DNA from: an uncultured Clostridia bacterium
GTDB lineage: Bacteria; Bacillota; Clostridia; Peptostreptococcales; Anaerovoracaceae
Direction: 5' to 3'
DNA length: 64,000 nt
Assembly (NCBI GenBank): GCA_945928865.1
Contig: CAMENZ010000003.1
Span: 26,501-90,500, forward strand
The notes beneath the pieces are model-generated. The model worked only from the letters and a program-made list of their open reading frames with translations, was not told the DNA's origin and searched no databases. Each line of letters opens with the position of its first letter. The first letter of the stretch is position 1. Positions 26,027 through 34,638 of the stretch are shown in pieces. A program made the translations under genes and the position numbers.

Positions 26027-27769
26027 ATGTCTCAGTCAAATAATTCAATAGAGGATTTAAAAAATCAATTAAATATTGTAGATGTTATAGGCAGAGTGGT
26101 TCCATTAAAGAGAGCAGGCTCAAATTATAAAGGTGTATGTCCATTTCACAATGAGAAGACACCTTCTTTTGTGGTTTCAGAGCAAAAGCAGATTTTTACC
26201 TGTTTTGGTTGTGGGGCTTCCGGCAATGTGATTGAATTTACCAAGAGATATTATAATTTGGAATTTAAAGAAGCTTGTGAGAAACTAGGGCGAGAAAATG
26301 GCATAGAAATTAATTTTTCATCGAGCAGAGATAAATATTTGGAAAAGTACTATGAAGTTAATAAAGAAGCAGCCAGATTCTTTTATAGGGCCATGACGGA
26401 AACAGCCAATAGGGGCTACGCATATATGAAAAATCGTGGTTTAGAAGATGCAATCTTGAAAAAATTCGGTATAGGCTTTGCCGATGAAAAATGGGATTCT
26501 CTTTATAACTACTTTAAGGACAAGGGTACTGATGAAAAGATTTTATTAGAGCTAGGGCTTATTTCTAAGAGTAGTAAAGATGGAAAATATTATGATAAAT
26601 TTAGAAATCGGGTTATTTTTCCCATATTATCTACTACGGGAAAGGTTATCGGATTTGGTGGAAGAACGATTGACGGTTCGGATCCTAAGTATTTAAATTC
26701 TCCTGAAAATAAGGTGTTCCAAAAGAAGAATAATCTATATGCCTTGAATTTTACTAAGCAGGATATGGGTAAGGCCGATTATGGAATTTTAGTAGAAGGA
26801 TATATGGATGTAATTTCTCTATATCAAAGAGGTGTGAAAAATGTTGGAGCTTCCTTAGGAACAGCTTTAACAGAAAATCAGGCCAAGCTTTTAAAAAGAT
26901 ATACTAAAAATATAGTTCTTTCCTATGATTCTGATAATGCAGGTAGAAAAGCTGCTTTAAGAGGCATAGACATATTGGAAAAAGAAGGGCTAAAGGTAAA
27001 GGTTCTACATGTAAATGACGGTAAAGATCCGGATGAATTTATAAAAGAGCATGGCAAAACTGCCTTTCTTGAATTAGTAGAAAATGCCTATCTTATGACA
27101 GATTACAAAATCCAAACAGCCAAGTCTAAGTATGATTTGACGAGTGAAGAGGGTAAGATAGATTTCATAAATGAAGCCGGGGAAATTTTGAAAAATTTAA
27201 GTCCTACCGGCAAAGATATATATATAAAGAAAATAGCGAAAGAACTTTCTATATCAGAAGGGGCTTTAAGAATGGAAGTTATGGGAAATAATGATGGATT
27301 AGAACCTAAACCATTACCTGTATATCCTAGTAGAGAAGAGGAAAAGAAGATAGAAGGCTTGTCTAATACAGAGGCGAGTATTATAAAATGTTTGATTGTA
27401 AACCCAAACTTAACAGTCAAATTGATGAATAATTGTGATATTTTAGAAAGTCCTTTAAGTCTTAAAATCTTTAAACTTATAATAGAAAAATACGGTAGCA
27501 AGGGAGATTTCCACTGGTCAGAAATTTTAGAAGGACTGTCTTTGGAAGAAGGACAGTATGCGAATCAACGGCTTAACAGTGTAATTGTTTCCGGTAATGA
27601 AAATCAGGTTTTTGAACAGTGTGTGGAAACTTGGATTTTGGAAAAGAAAAAGGTTAGAAGAGATGAACTTATGAGGCGTCTAGCTTTAGCAGATGAGTCT
27701 ATAAATGGTGAAGAAATGAACCGAATTATGGCTGAGTTGATGGAACTTAATTTAATAATTAATAGATAG
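26027..27769 (+). CDS. dnaG: DNA primase
   Basis: Makes RNA primers for DNA replication. The 580-residue protein has the N-terminal CHC2 zinc finger (C38, H41, C59, C62), the catalytic core with GFGGRTIDGSDPKYLNSPE, and the Toprim domain (LVEGYMDVISLYQRG near residue 258, SYDSDNAGRKAA). A helicase-binding C-terminal region follows. A GGAAGGAG site lies upstream. The dnaG-sigA pair is the classical macromolecular synthesis operon. Confidence 0.97.
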   Translation: MSQSNNSIEDLKNQLNIVDVIGRVVPLKRAGSNYKGVCPFHNEKTPSFVVSEQKQIFTCFGCGASGNVIEFTKRYYNLEFKEACEKLGRENGIEINFSSSRDKYLEKYYEVNKEAARFFYRAMTETANRGYAYMKNRGLEDAILKKFGIGFADEKWDSLYNYFKDKGTDEKILLELGLISKSSKDGKYYDKFRNRVIFPILSTTGKVIGFGGRTIDGSDPKYLNSPENKVFQKKNNLYALNFTKQDMGKADYGILVEGYMDVISLYQRGVKNVGASLGTALTENQAKLLKRYTKNIVLSYDSDNAGRKAALRGIDILEKEGLKVKVLHVNDGKDPDEFIKEHGKTAFLELVENAYLMTDYKIQTAKSKYDLTSEEGKIDFINEAGEILKNLSPTGKDIYIKKIAKELSISEGALRMEVMGNNDGLEPKPLPVYPSREEEKKIEGLSNTEASIIKCLIVNPNLTVKLMNNCDILESPLSLKIFKLIIEKYGSKGDFHWSEILEGLSLEEGQYANQRLNSVIVSGNENQVFEQCVETWILEKKKVRRDELMRRLALADESINGEEMNRIMAELMELNLIINR

Positions 27770-27781
27770 TGGGGTAAGAGA

Positions 27782-28987
27782 ATGACAGAAGAAAAGAAAA
27801 ATTTATCTAAGGTGGTTAATGAAGTGGAAACAGAAGAAAACAAAGTTTCAGATAATAATCTTACTGTTGAAAAAAAGCAGGAGTTATTAAAACAACTTAT
27901 AGAAAAGGGAAAAAGTGGTAAAAATAAAATCACTTACTCTGCAATCGCTGATATTTTAGAAACTATGGAATTAGATAAGGTTCAGATTGATGAAATTTAT
28001 GATGAGCTTATTCTAAAGGGTATTGAAGTAATTTCAGAGGAAGAACCGGATGATTTTGAATCTATTATTGTAGATGATGTGGATATAATTGATGATCCGG
28101 ATGCGATAGTTGATGACTCTCCGGATATGGACTTAGAGGCTACACTTCCAAAGGGTGTTGCTGTAGATGATCCTGTAAGAATGTATCTTAAGGAAATAGG
28201 TAAGGTTCCCCTATTAACTGCCGAAGAAGAAATAGATTTAGCTATGAGAATGGAAAAGGGCGACACTGAGGCTAAAAAAAGACTTTGTGAAGCCAATTTA
28301 CGTTTAGTTGTTTCTATAGCTAAAAGATATGTAGGAAGAGGTATGCTTTTCTTAGATCTGATTCAAGAAGGCAATTTAGGCTTAATTAAAGCGGTAGACA
28401 AGTTTGATTATAAGAAGGGATATAAGTTCTCAACTTATGCTACTTGGTGGATTAGACAGGCGATTACCCGTTCTATAGCCGATCAGGCAAGAACCATAAG
28501 AATCCCTGTTCATATGGTAGAAACTATAAATAAACTTATTAGAGTTTCCAGACAGCTTCTCCAGATATATGGAAGAGAACCTTCTCCGGAGGAAATCGCA
28601 GAAGAGATGGGAATAACTGTAGATAAGGTTAGAGAAATTCAGAAAATTGCTCAAGAACCGGTTTCTTTAGAGACACCTATCGGTGAAGAGGAAGATTCAC
28701 ATCTTGGTGATTTTATTCCGGATGAAGATGTACCGGCTCCTGCTGAAGCTGCGGCATTTTCAATGCTAAAGGAACAGCTAGTAGAAGTGTTAGACACATT
28801 AACTGATAGAGAACAGAAAGTTCTAAAGCTTAGGTTTGGTTTAGATGACGGCAGATCCAGAACTTTAGAAGAAGTGGGTAAGGAGTTTGATGTAACGCGT
28901 GAGAGAATTAGACAGATAGAAGCTAAGGCACTTCGTAAACTTCGTCATCCTTCCAGAAGTAAAAAATTAAAAGATTACTTAGAATAG
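27782..28987 (+). CDS. rpoD: Primary RNA polymerase sigma factor SigA
   Basis: The housekeeping sigma-70 factor, 401 residues. After an acidic region 1.1 come region 1.2 ([20 protein letters not shown]), regions 2.1-2.4 ([20 protein letters not shown], the -10 recognition helix), region 3 ([11 protein letters not shown]) and region 4.2 ([20 protein letters not shown], -35 recognition). It starts 12 bases after dnaG. The promoters proposed in this window match the specificity of this factor. Confidence 0.98.
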   Translation: MTEEKKNLSKVVNEVETEENKVSDNNLTVEKKQELLKQLIEKGKSGKNKITYSAIADILETMELDKVQIDEIYDELILKGIEVISEEEPDDFESIIVDDVDIIDDPDAIVDDSPDMDLEATLPKGVAVDDPVRMYLKEIGKVPLLTAEEEIDLAMRMEKGDTEAKKRLCEANLRLVVSIAKRYVGRGMLFLDLIQEGNLGLIKAVDKFDYKKGYKFSTYATWWIRQAITRSIADQARTIRIPVHMVETINKLIRVSRQLLQIYGREPSPEEIAEEMGITVDKVREIQKIAQEPVSLETPIGEEEDSHLGDFIPDEDVPAPAEAAAFSMLKEQLVEVLDTLTDREQKVLKLRFGLDDGRSRTLEEVGKEFDVTRERIRQIEAKALRKLRHPSRSKKLKDYLE

Positions 28988-28997
28988 GAAACAAATA

Positions 28998-29729
28998 ATG
29001 ATTAAATTATCAGAAAGATTACAATCTATAGCTGATGAAATAAATCAGGGAGAGACTATGGCTGACATCGGTACAGACCATGGTCTTTTGCCTATTTATC
29101 TATATAAAACAGGGAAATGCCCTAAGGTAATACTTACAGATATAAGCAAACCATCTTTAGAAAAGGCGGTAGAAGACACTAAGACATACCATAGTGAGGG
29201 CGATTATGATTTTCGTTTAGGATCAGGAATTGAAGTTTTAGAAAAATCAGAAGTTGATGCAGTGGCTATTGCAGGCATGGGTGGAATTTTAATGACAGAA
29301 ATTCTAGGCAAGGATATAGAAAAAACCTATAGTTTCAAGAAGTTAATTTTACAGCCAAGGTCTCATGTAGGCAGGCTTAGATATTGGCTGCTTAAGAATG
29401 GATTTTCTGTTGTAAATGAAAAATTAGTACGAGAGGGTAAGTATATTTGGGAAATATTAACAGTAATTCCTAATGAAAAATGCTTTGACCGAAGAACGGA
29501 AGAAGATGATATTGAATTTGAATATCCATTTACCCTTTTAAAATATGATTCACCTCTACTGGAAGAATATTTAAATCAAAGATTGGCTAAGGAAAAGGAA
29601 AAATTAGAACTTAAGAAGATGTCCAAAATCCAAGATTTCAAGGTTATTAGAACTCAGAAACATAGGATTGAATATTTAGATTATTTGTTGAAAGAATTTT
29701 ATGAAGGTAAGCAAAATGAAGGTAAGTGA
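28998..29729 (+). CDS. trmK: tRNA (adenine(22)-N(1))-methyltransferase TrmK
   Basis: SAM-dependent enzyme methylating A22 of tRNA. The 243-residue chain has the DIGTDHGLLPIYL motif near residue 22, AGMGGILMTEIL near 92 and LILQPRSHVGRLRYWLLKNGF, all typical of the family. It lies directly after sigA, its usual place in Firmicutes, and overlaps the following gene by 14 bases. Confidence 0.93.
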   Translation: MIKLSERLQSIADEINQGETMADIGTDHGLLPIYLYKTGKCPKVILTDISKPSLEKAVEDTKTYHSEGDYDFRLGSGIEVLEKSEVDAVAIAGMGGILMTEILGKDIEKTYSFKKLILQPRSHVGRLRYWLLKNGFSVVNEKLVREGKYIWEILTVIPNEKCFDRRTEEDDIEFEYPFTLLKYDSPLLEEYLNQRLAKEKEKLELKKMSKIQDFKVIRTQKHRIEYLDYLLKEFYEGKQNEGK

Positions 29730-30507
29730 TTTTGAAAAATATATTGAAGAAATAGCTCCTTTAAGACTTCAAGAAGCATGGGATAATTCAGGATGGCAAC
29801 TAAAATTAAAAAACGGAGAGTTTTTTAAGATTTTAATTGGGATGGAAGTTACTTCTCAAGTAGTAAGTGAGGCTATAGAACTTAGAGCTGACCTTATTTT
29901 AACTCATCATCCCCTTATTTTTACACCATTGAAAATGATTGACCAGAAATATGTTACGGGAAACTTAATAAAGAGGCTTATAGAAAATAATATTAGTGTT
30001 TATTCAGTTCATACTAATTTTGATATAGTAGAAAAGGGTAACAATGATTATATTGGAGAGCTTTTAGGCTTTGAAAACATAGGTCTTATGGATGGGGATG
30101 AAACTGAAATATGTAGAGTCGGTATGGTATCTTCAGGCAGTATAATGTTAGAAGATTTAATTTCATGGGCAGAAGAAAGGATCGGAGTAAGTCGTAAATT
30201 TTTCAGTTTAGTGGGAGATAAGACAAAATATATTAAAAAAGTTGGTTGGTGCAGTGGTGCAGGCGGAGATTTTATAGAGTTGGCTCATAAAAATCAATGT
30301 GATTTATATATTACAGGAGATGTAAAATACCATGGAGCTCAATTAGCTAAAGAACTTAATTTAGCCGTGTTAGATTTAGGACATTTCGGAACGGAGTATT
30401 TATTTACCGAGAATATGTATGAGCTTTTGAATGAAAAACTTGACAAATTCAAAGAAGTGGATATAATAAAGTCTTGTGTAAATTTAAATCCATTTACTGA
30501 AATATAA
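29716..30507 (+). CDS. Nif3-like dinuclear metal protein (GTP cyclohydrolase 1 type 2 family)
   Basis: A 263-residue member of the NIF3/YqfO family, with predicted dinuclear metal ligands in ILTHHPLIF (near residue 60) and in the VHTNFD and HFGTEYLF segments. The physiological role of this family is poorly defined, and the cyclohydrolase name comes from a distant homologue. I place the start at 29716, eight bases after a GAAGG. Another in-frame ATG lies 15 bases upstream because the start region is a tandem duplication. It is coupled to trmK by overlap, as in other Firmicutes. Confidence 0.9.
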   Translation: MKVSDFEKYIEEIAPLRLQEAWDNSGWQLKLKNGEFFKILIGMEVTSQVVSEAIELRADLILTHHPLIFTPLKMIDQKYVTGNLIKRLIENNISVYSVHTNFDIVEKGNNDYIGELLGFENIGLMDGDETEICRVGMVSSGSIMLEDLISWAEERIGVSRKFFSLVGDKTKYIKKVGWCSGAGGDFIELAHKNQCDLYITGDVKYHGAQLAKELNLAVLDLGHFGTEYLFTENMYELLNEKLDKFKEVDIIKSCVNLNPFTEI

Positions 30508-30551
30508 ATTAATATAGTAGTATATTTTCTATTTATTAGGATAGGTGAAAT

Positions 30552-30659
30552 ATGAATAATAAGAAAAAAAGATTATTAACTCAGATCTTAGTTGTATTGT
30601 TGATTTCAGCAGTAGTTATAACCTATAGCATTACCTTTATAGGTTCTTTTTTAGACTAG
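30552..30659 (+). CDS. 35-residue single-helix membrane peptide
   Basis: Reads MNNKKKRLLTQILVVLLISAV followed by more hydrophobic residues and ends in SFLD. It is a positively charged head with one transmembrane helix and a short tail. An AGGTG site lies before the ATG. Tiny membrane proteins of this kind are common in Firmicutes, but I do not recognise a named family with confidence. It ends only a few bases before the RNase P RNA, so its DNA probably also holds the rnpB promoter. Confidence 0.5.
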   Translation: MNNKKKRLLTQILVVLLISAVVITYSITFIGSFLD

Positions 30660-30663
30660 GAGA

Positions 30664-31014
30664 TTAATTGGGTAAAGCAGACAGTCGCGTGATTTTATCA
30701 TGAGGAAAGTCCGGGCTTCGCAGGGCAAGGGTGCCAGATAACGTCTGGCGTAGGTAACTATAGGGAAAGTGCAACAGAAACATTCCGCCGAAACAGTTAG
30801 GCTGTGGTAAGGTTGAAATGGTGAGGTAAGAGCTCACCGGAGTTGTGGAGACACAGCTGCCGTGTAAACCCCACCCGAAGCAAGACCAAATAGGGAACAA
30901 GGGAAGCTGCCCGTTTCTCCCCGGGAAGGTAGGTCGCTAGAGCTTGATGGTGACATTAAGTCGAGAAAGATGATTGTCTAATACAGAACCCGGCTTATAG
31001 CTTTGCCCAATTTA
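30664..31014 (+). ncRNA. rnpB: RNase P RNA
   Basis: Catalytic RNA of the tRNA 5'-processing ribozyme. The diagnostic P4 strands are present: GAGGAAAGTCCGGGC near 30702 and ACAGAACCCGGCTTATAG near 30983. The ends pair as P1: TTGGGTAAAGC (30668-30678) with GCTTTGCCCAA (31000-31010), one G-T pair. The length of about 350 bases and the well-developed arms fit a bacterial RNase P RNA; I did not settle type A versus B. A terminator follows. Confidence 0.95.
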
Positions 31015-31025
31015 ATATTAAATTA

Positions 31026-31061
31026 AAAAAGTGTGAGGAAAGGGAAATCTTCACACTTTTT
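31026..31061. terminator. Bidirectional terminator between rnpB and prfC
   Basis: AAAAAGTGTGA and TCACACTTTTT form a perfect 11-pair stem with A and T runs on both sides. It serves rnpB on the + strand and prfC on the - strand. Confidence 0.9.
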
Positions 31062-31081
31062 ATATTGCTTTTTATCTGAAT

Positions 31082-32689
31082 TTAGTATTTATTTACTACA
31101 TCTAAGGCTTCTACCAGTTTAATATCTTGATGTTTTTCCATAAAGTAATTTAGGGTAAATTGATTAGCAAAGAGGATAAGTGGACGCTGGAAACGGTCGA
31201 ACACTAACATTTGTCTAGAATCTAGGGCATCCTTTACTTTTTCTAAGTATTTTTCATCTTCTGAATCCATATCAACCCAACGAACAATATTGAAATCCAA
31301 TGAATTCATTCTAATTTCCGCATTGTACTCATTTTTCAGTCTGTATTCAAAAACTTCAAATTGTAATTGACCTACAGCACCAATTATTACTTCATTATAT
31401 TGATTACGGTAAACCTGTATAGCTCCTTCTTGTGCTAACTGATTTACACCTTTTTGGAACTGCTTTGCCTTCATAGTATCCTTAGGCATAACCATAGCAA
31501 ATAACTCGGCAGGGAATGTAGGTAAAGGTTCAAAGAAAAGAGACTCTTTAGTAGTAGTTAGGGTATCTCCGATTTGATAATTTCCTACATCATAAATTCC
31601 TATAATATCACCGGCTACAGCAGTTTGAATATTTTCACGCTCATTTGCCATTAGCATAGTAGACTGGGCTAATTTCATTTCTTTTCCTGTTCTAGACAGG
31701 GTAACGGCCATACCTTTCTGGAAGGTTCCTGAACAAATTCTGAAAAAAGCAAGTCTGTCTCTGTGAGCAGGATTCATATTTGCTTGGATTTTAAATATGA
31801 AACCACTGAAAAAATCATCGGTAGGTAAAATTTCAATATCTTCACCTTTTAGGTTGGCTTTTCGTGCAGAAGGAGCAGGGGACATTGTCAAGAAATGTTT
31901 TAAGAACTGAGTTGTTCCAAAATCTGCTAATGCAGAGCCGAAAAATATAGGTGAAAGTTTACCTGCTGAAATAAGTTCCATATCAAACTCATTACCGGCA
32001 CCTTGAATTAGTTCTATTTCATCACGAAGGGCAGAAAGGTTATATCCGGCAATTTCATTTTCTAATTCAGGACCGAATACACCATCTTCACCTAAGGTTA
32101 TGGTTTTTCCCGCCTTGTATAATACAACCTCATTGGTTCTTAGGTCATAGATACCTTCAAAGTTAAGTCCGTTACCTATAGGCCAAGTAACCGGAACAGA
32201 TGGAAGTCCTAAAACATCTTCTAATTCCTGTACTAAATCAAAGGGATCTTTAGTTTCTCTATCTAATTTGTTTATAAATGTAAAAATAGGAATTCCACGC
32301 ATGGAACATACCTTGAAAAGTTTTTTAGTTTGAGCTTCTATACCTTTGGCACCATCTATAACCATAACTGCAGAGTCTACAGAGGTGAGAATTCTATAGG
32401 TATCTTCACCGAAATCGTTATGTCCGGGAGTATCCATTATAGAAATAACCTTACCTTCGTATTCAAATTGCATAACAGAGGATGTTACTGAAATGCCTCT
32501 TTGTTTTTCTATTTCCATCCAGTCAGAAGTTGCAAATTTTGAATTTCTACGGGCTTTAACAGTTCCGGCTTCACGGATTGCACCTCCATGAAGAAGTAGT
32601 TTTTCTGTTAAAGTGGTTTTACCGGCATCCGGATGGGATATAATACCAAAAATTCTTCTTTTATTTATTGTATCAATTTTAACTGTCAT
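31082..32689 (-). CDS. prfC: Peptide chain release factor 3
   Basis: GTPase that recycles RF1 and RF2 after translation termination. The 535-residue protein has the P-loop GIISHPDAGKTT near residue 15, the switch II DTPGHNDFGEDTY, and FINKLDRE for guanine recognition. The RF3-type domains II and III follow. It is the only gene on the minus strand in the window. AAAGGA lies correctly upstream of its ATG. A promoter is likely in the 167-base gap shared with the divergent MATE gene (TTTACT-16-TAAGAT on the minus strand). Confidence 0.96.
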   Translation of the reverse strand: MTVKIDTINKRRIFGIISHPDAGKTTLTEKLLLHGGAIREAGTVKARRNSKFATSDWMEIEKQRGISVTSSVMQFEYEGKVISIMDTPGHNDFGEDTYRILTSVDSAVMVIDGAKGIEAQTKKLFKVCSMRGIPIFTFINKLDRETKDPFDLVQELEDVLGLPSVPVTWPIGNGLNFEGIYDLRTNEVVLYKAGKTITLGEDGVFGPELENEIAGYNLSALRDEIELIQGAGNEFDMELISAGKLSPIFFGSALADFGTTQFLKHFLTMSPAPSARKANLKGEDIEILPTDDFFSGFIFKIQANMNPAHRDRLAFFRICSGTFQKGMAVTLSRTGKEMKLAQSTMLMANERENIQTAVAGDIIGIYDVGNYQIGDTLTTTKESLFFEPLPTFPAELFAMVMPKDTMKAKQFQKGVNQLAQEGAIQVYRNQYNEVIIGAVGQLQFEVFEYRLKNEYNAEIRMNSLDFNIVRWVDMDSEDEKYLEKVKDALDSRQMLVFDRFQRPLILFANQFTLNYFMEKHQDIKLVEALDVVNKY

Positions 32690-32856
32690 TTTAATATCCT
32701 TTCAAAAAAATCAGCATAAATATCTTACCATAAATCTTGAAAAAGTAAAGAATATGTTGTATTATATTTATCTATGTTTTTATAAAATCAGATAAATAAT
32801 GTATTAAATTTGCAGATTTTGTCAGAAACATGAAATTTTAGAAAGACGGTAAATTT

Positions 32857-34203
32857 ATGGAAGAAAATAAAATGGGCATTATGCCTATGAGAAAACTTCT
32901 CTACAGTATGTCATGGCCGGCAATATTATCTATGACTATAAACGCATTATACAATATAGTAGATAGTATATTTGTGGCTAGAATAGGAGAGGATGCTTTA
33001 TCTGCAGTTTCTCTTGTATCACCTCTTCAATTTTTAATAATTGCAGTCAGTGTGGGGAGTGGTATAGGAGTAAATTCTCTAATTGCAAGAAAATTAGGTG
33101 CTAAAGATCAACTTTCGGCAGACCAAGCAGCTAGTACAGGAATTTTAATTGGAGTATTGAATTTTGGATTGTTTGTGGCTATAGGTCTGTTTGTACCAAA
33201 ACTTTTTTTAGCAAGCTATGCAGAGGAAGGTACTTATATCTATAACGCAGGCTTTAGATATTTAGAAATTATATGCTTAGGTTCGCTGTTTTTAAATGTT
33301 CAGATTCAAATCGAAAAGATTTTGCAATCTACAGGTAATATGGTGGCTCCTATGGCTTGTAGCATGACGGGAGCCCTTGTGAATTTGGTTTTAGACCCTA
33401 TTATGATTTTTGGACTCTTTGGATTTCCAAAGTTGGGGGTAACAGGAGCAGCGGTTGCAACTATAATTGGACAATTCTTCGGTATGATGGTGGGCGTATT
33501 GTTCTTAGTTAAGGGTAATCACTTAGTTAATATCAATATGAAAAACTTTAAGGTGGATTGGAAAATTATAAAGGAAATATATGAAGTGGGTTTTCCTTCT
33601 ATTATAATGCAGTCCATAGCTGCTGTTATGATAATTTTTTATAACAAAATCTTAGTAGAATATTCTACTACTGCTGTAGCAGTTTTAGGTATATATTTTA
33701 GGATACAGTCCTTTATCTTTATGCCGGTATTCGGATTAAATCAGGGCTCTATGCCGATTATTGCCTATAATTTTGGGGCTAAAAATAAGGAAAGAGTAAT
33801 GGCAGGGTATAAAGAATCTTTAAAAATTGCCTTATTTGTGATGGTAATAGGTTTTATTCTATTCCAAACAATTCCTGATAAATTATTGGGTATATTTGAT
33901 GCTTCAGCTCAAATGTTAAAAATAGGTGTGCCGGCGTTAAGACTCATAAGTATATGTTTCATACCGGCGGCTTTTGGTATAATGAATGGAACCTTTTTCC
34001 AAGCTACGGGGCATGGAGTGTATAGCCTGATAAGTGCAGTTATTAGACAGCTTTTAGGCATACTGCCATTAGCTTATATTTTAGCAAAGATAGGCGGAGT
34101 AACCTTGTCTTGGTTAGCATTTCCATTAGCAGAAATTTCAGGACTATCCTATAGTTTGATTATGTTCTATAGGCTTTATAAAAAGGAAATTTCTGTTCTG
34201 TAA
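32857..34203 (+). CDS. MATE-family multidrug/sodium efflux transporter
   Basis: A 448-residue inner-membrane exporter with about 12 hydrophobic segments in two repeats. The first begins with SMSWPAILSMTINALYNIVDSIFVARIGEDALSA, the characteristic MATE opening; the second begins around residue 235 (KEIYEVGFPSIIMQSIAAVM). The loop GLNQGSMPIIAYNFGAKN near residue 295 is also typical. The substrate cannot be predicted. It is divergent from prfC and precedes the cobalamin riboswitch, but it is not under its control. Confidence 0.92.
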   Translation: MEENKMGIMPMRKLLYSMSWPAILSMTINALYNIVDSIFVARIGEDALSAVSLVSPLQFLIIAVSVGSGIGVNSLIARKLGAKDQLSADQAASTGILIGVLNFGLFVAIGLFVPKLFLASYAEEGTYIYNAGFRYLEIICLGSLFLNVQIQIEKILQSTGNMVAPMACSMTGALVNLVLDPIMIFGLFGFPKLGVTGAAVATIIGQFFGMMVGVLFLVKGNHLVNINMKNFKVDWKIIKEIYEVGFPSIIMQSIAAVMIIFYNKILVEYSTTAVAVLGIYFRIQSFIFMPVFGLNQGSMPIIAYNFGAKNKERVMAGYKESLKIALFVMVIGFILFQTIPDKLLGIFDASAQMLKIGVPALRLISICFIPAAFGIMNGTFFQATGHGVYSLISAVIRQLLGILPLAYILAKIGGVTLSWLAFPLAEISGLSYSLIMFYRLYKKEISVL

Positions 34204-34250
34204 GTTTGTAAAAAAATAGTAAATTAAGGATTGTTTTTATGGTTAGCCTA

Positions 34251-34279
34251 TTGCAATTATGTGGATTTAGTGTTAATAT
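34251..34279 (+). promoter_or_regulatory. Promoter of the cobalamin riboswitch transcript
   Basis: TTGCAA (34251-34256) and TAATAT (34274-34279) are 17 bases apart. The start would fall near 34286, shortly before the aptamer. Confidence 0.5.
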
Positions 34280-34294
34280 GGAGAAGAAATTTAA

Positions 34295-34508
34295 TAGCAA
34301 ATTTATGTTCTTCTCAGTGGATTTTGCTAATGGATTTTAATAGGCATATTTTGCGGGGAAGCTAAGATGGAAGTCGGTTAAAATCCGACACGGTCCCGCC
34401 ACTGTAATAAGGGAGCCAAAATCCAATATGCCATTGGGATTGATATTCTGAGAAGGCGGGTTAGGTGATGAACTTTAAGTCAGGAGACATGCATAAATCG
34501 TGGTTTAG
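34295..34508 (+). promoter_or_regulatory. Cobalamin (B12) riboswitch aptamer
   Basis: The conserved core is clear. GGAAGTCGG...CCGAC is followed by GGTCCCGCCACTGT (34392-34405), then GGGAGCC, and then the B12 box AGTCAGGAGACATGC at 34478-34492. ATTTATG (34301-34307) and CATAAAT (34492-34498) can close the aptamer as P1. Ligand-bound cobalamin riboswitches normally lower expression of the gene downstream. The next 10 bases (34499-34508) appear to be the antiterminator strand. Confidence 0.93.
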
Positions 34509-34570
34509 TTCATTATGTCGGAGCAACAGATGGATATACACTGTTTAATACAGGAACTCAGCGAATACGG

Positions 34571-34608
34571 GCTGTGGTTGAGAGTTAACTCTAAACCACG
34601 GCTTTTTT
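34571..34608 (+). terminator. Riboswitch-controlled terminator
   Basis: GCTGTGGTT...AGAG/CTCT...AACCACGGC forms a long stem with one internal mismatch, followed by six T residues. The competing sequence CGTGGTTTAG at 34499-34508 is perfectly complementary to CTAAACCACG at 34591-34600, the 3' side of this stem, and would serve as antiterminator. The gene starts 30 bases after the T run. Confidence 0.88.
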
Positions 34609-34638
34609 ATTTACTTTTTTAGGAGAAAGGACAGAGAA

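Noticed and set aside
30664..30900. 78-codon minus-strand frame
   Set aside because: It lies entirely inside the RNase P RNA gene, whose conserved elements explain the sequence.
32613..32795. 60-codon + strand frame across the prfC start
   Set aside because: It is antisense to the conserved P-loop of prfC and runs through its promoter; no ribosome site.
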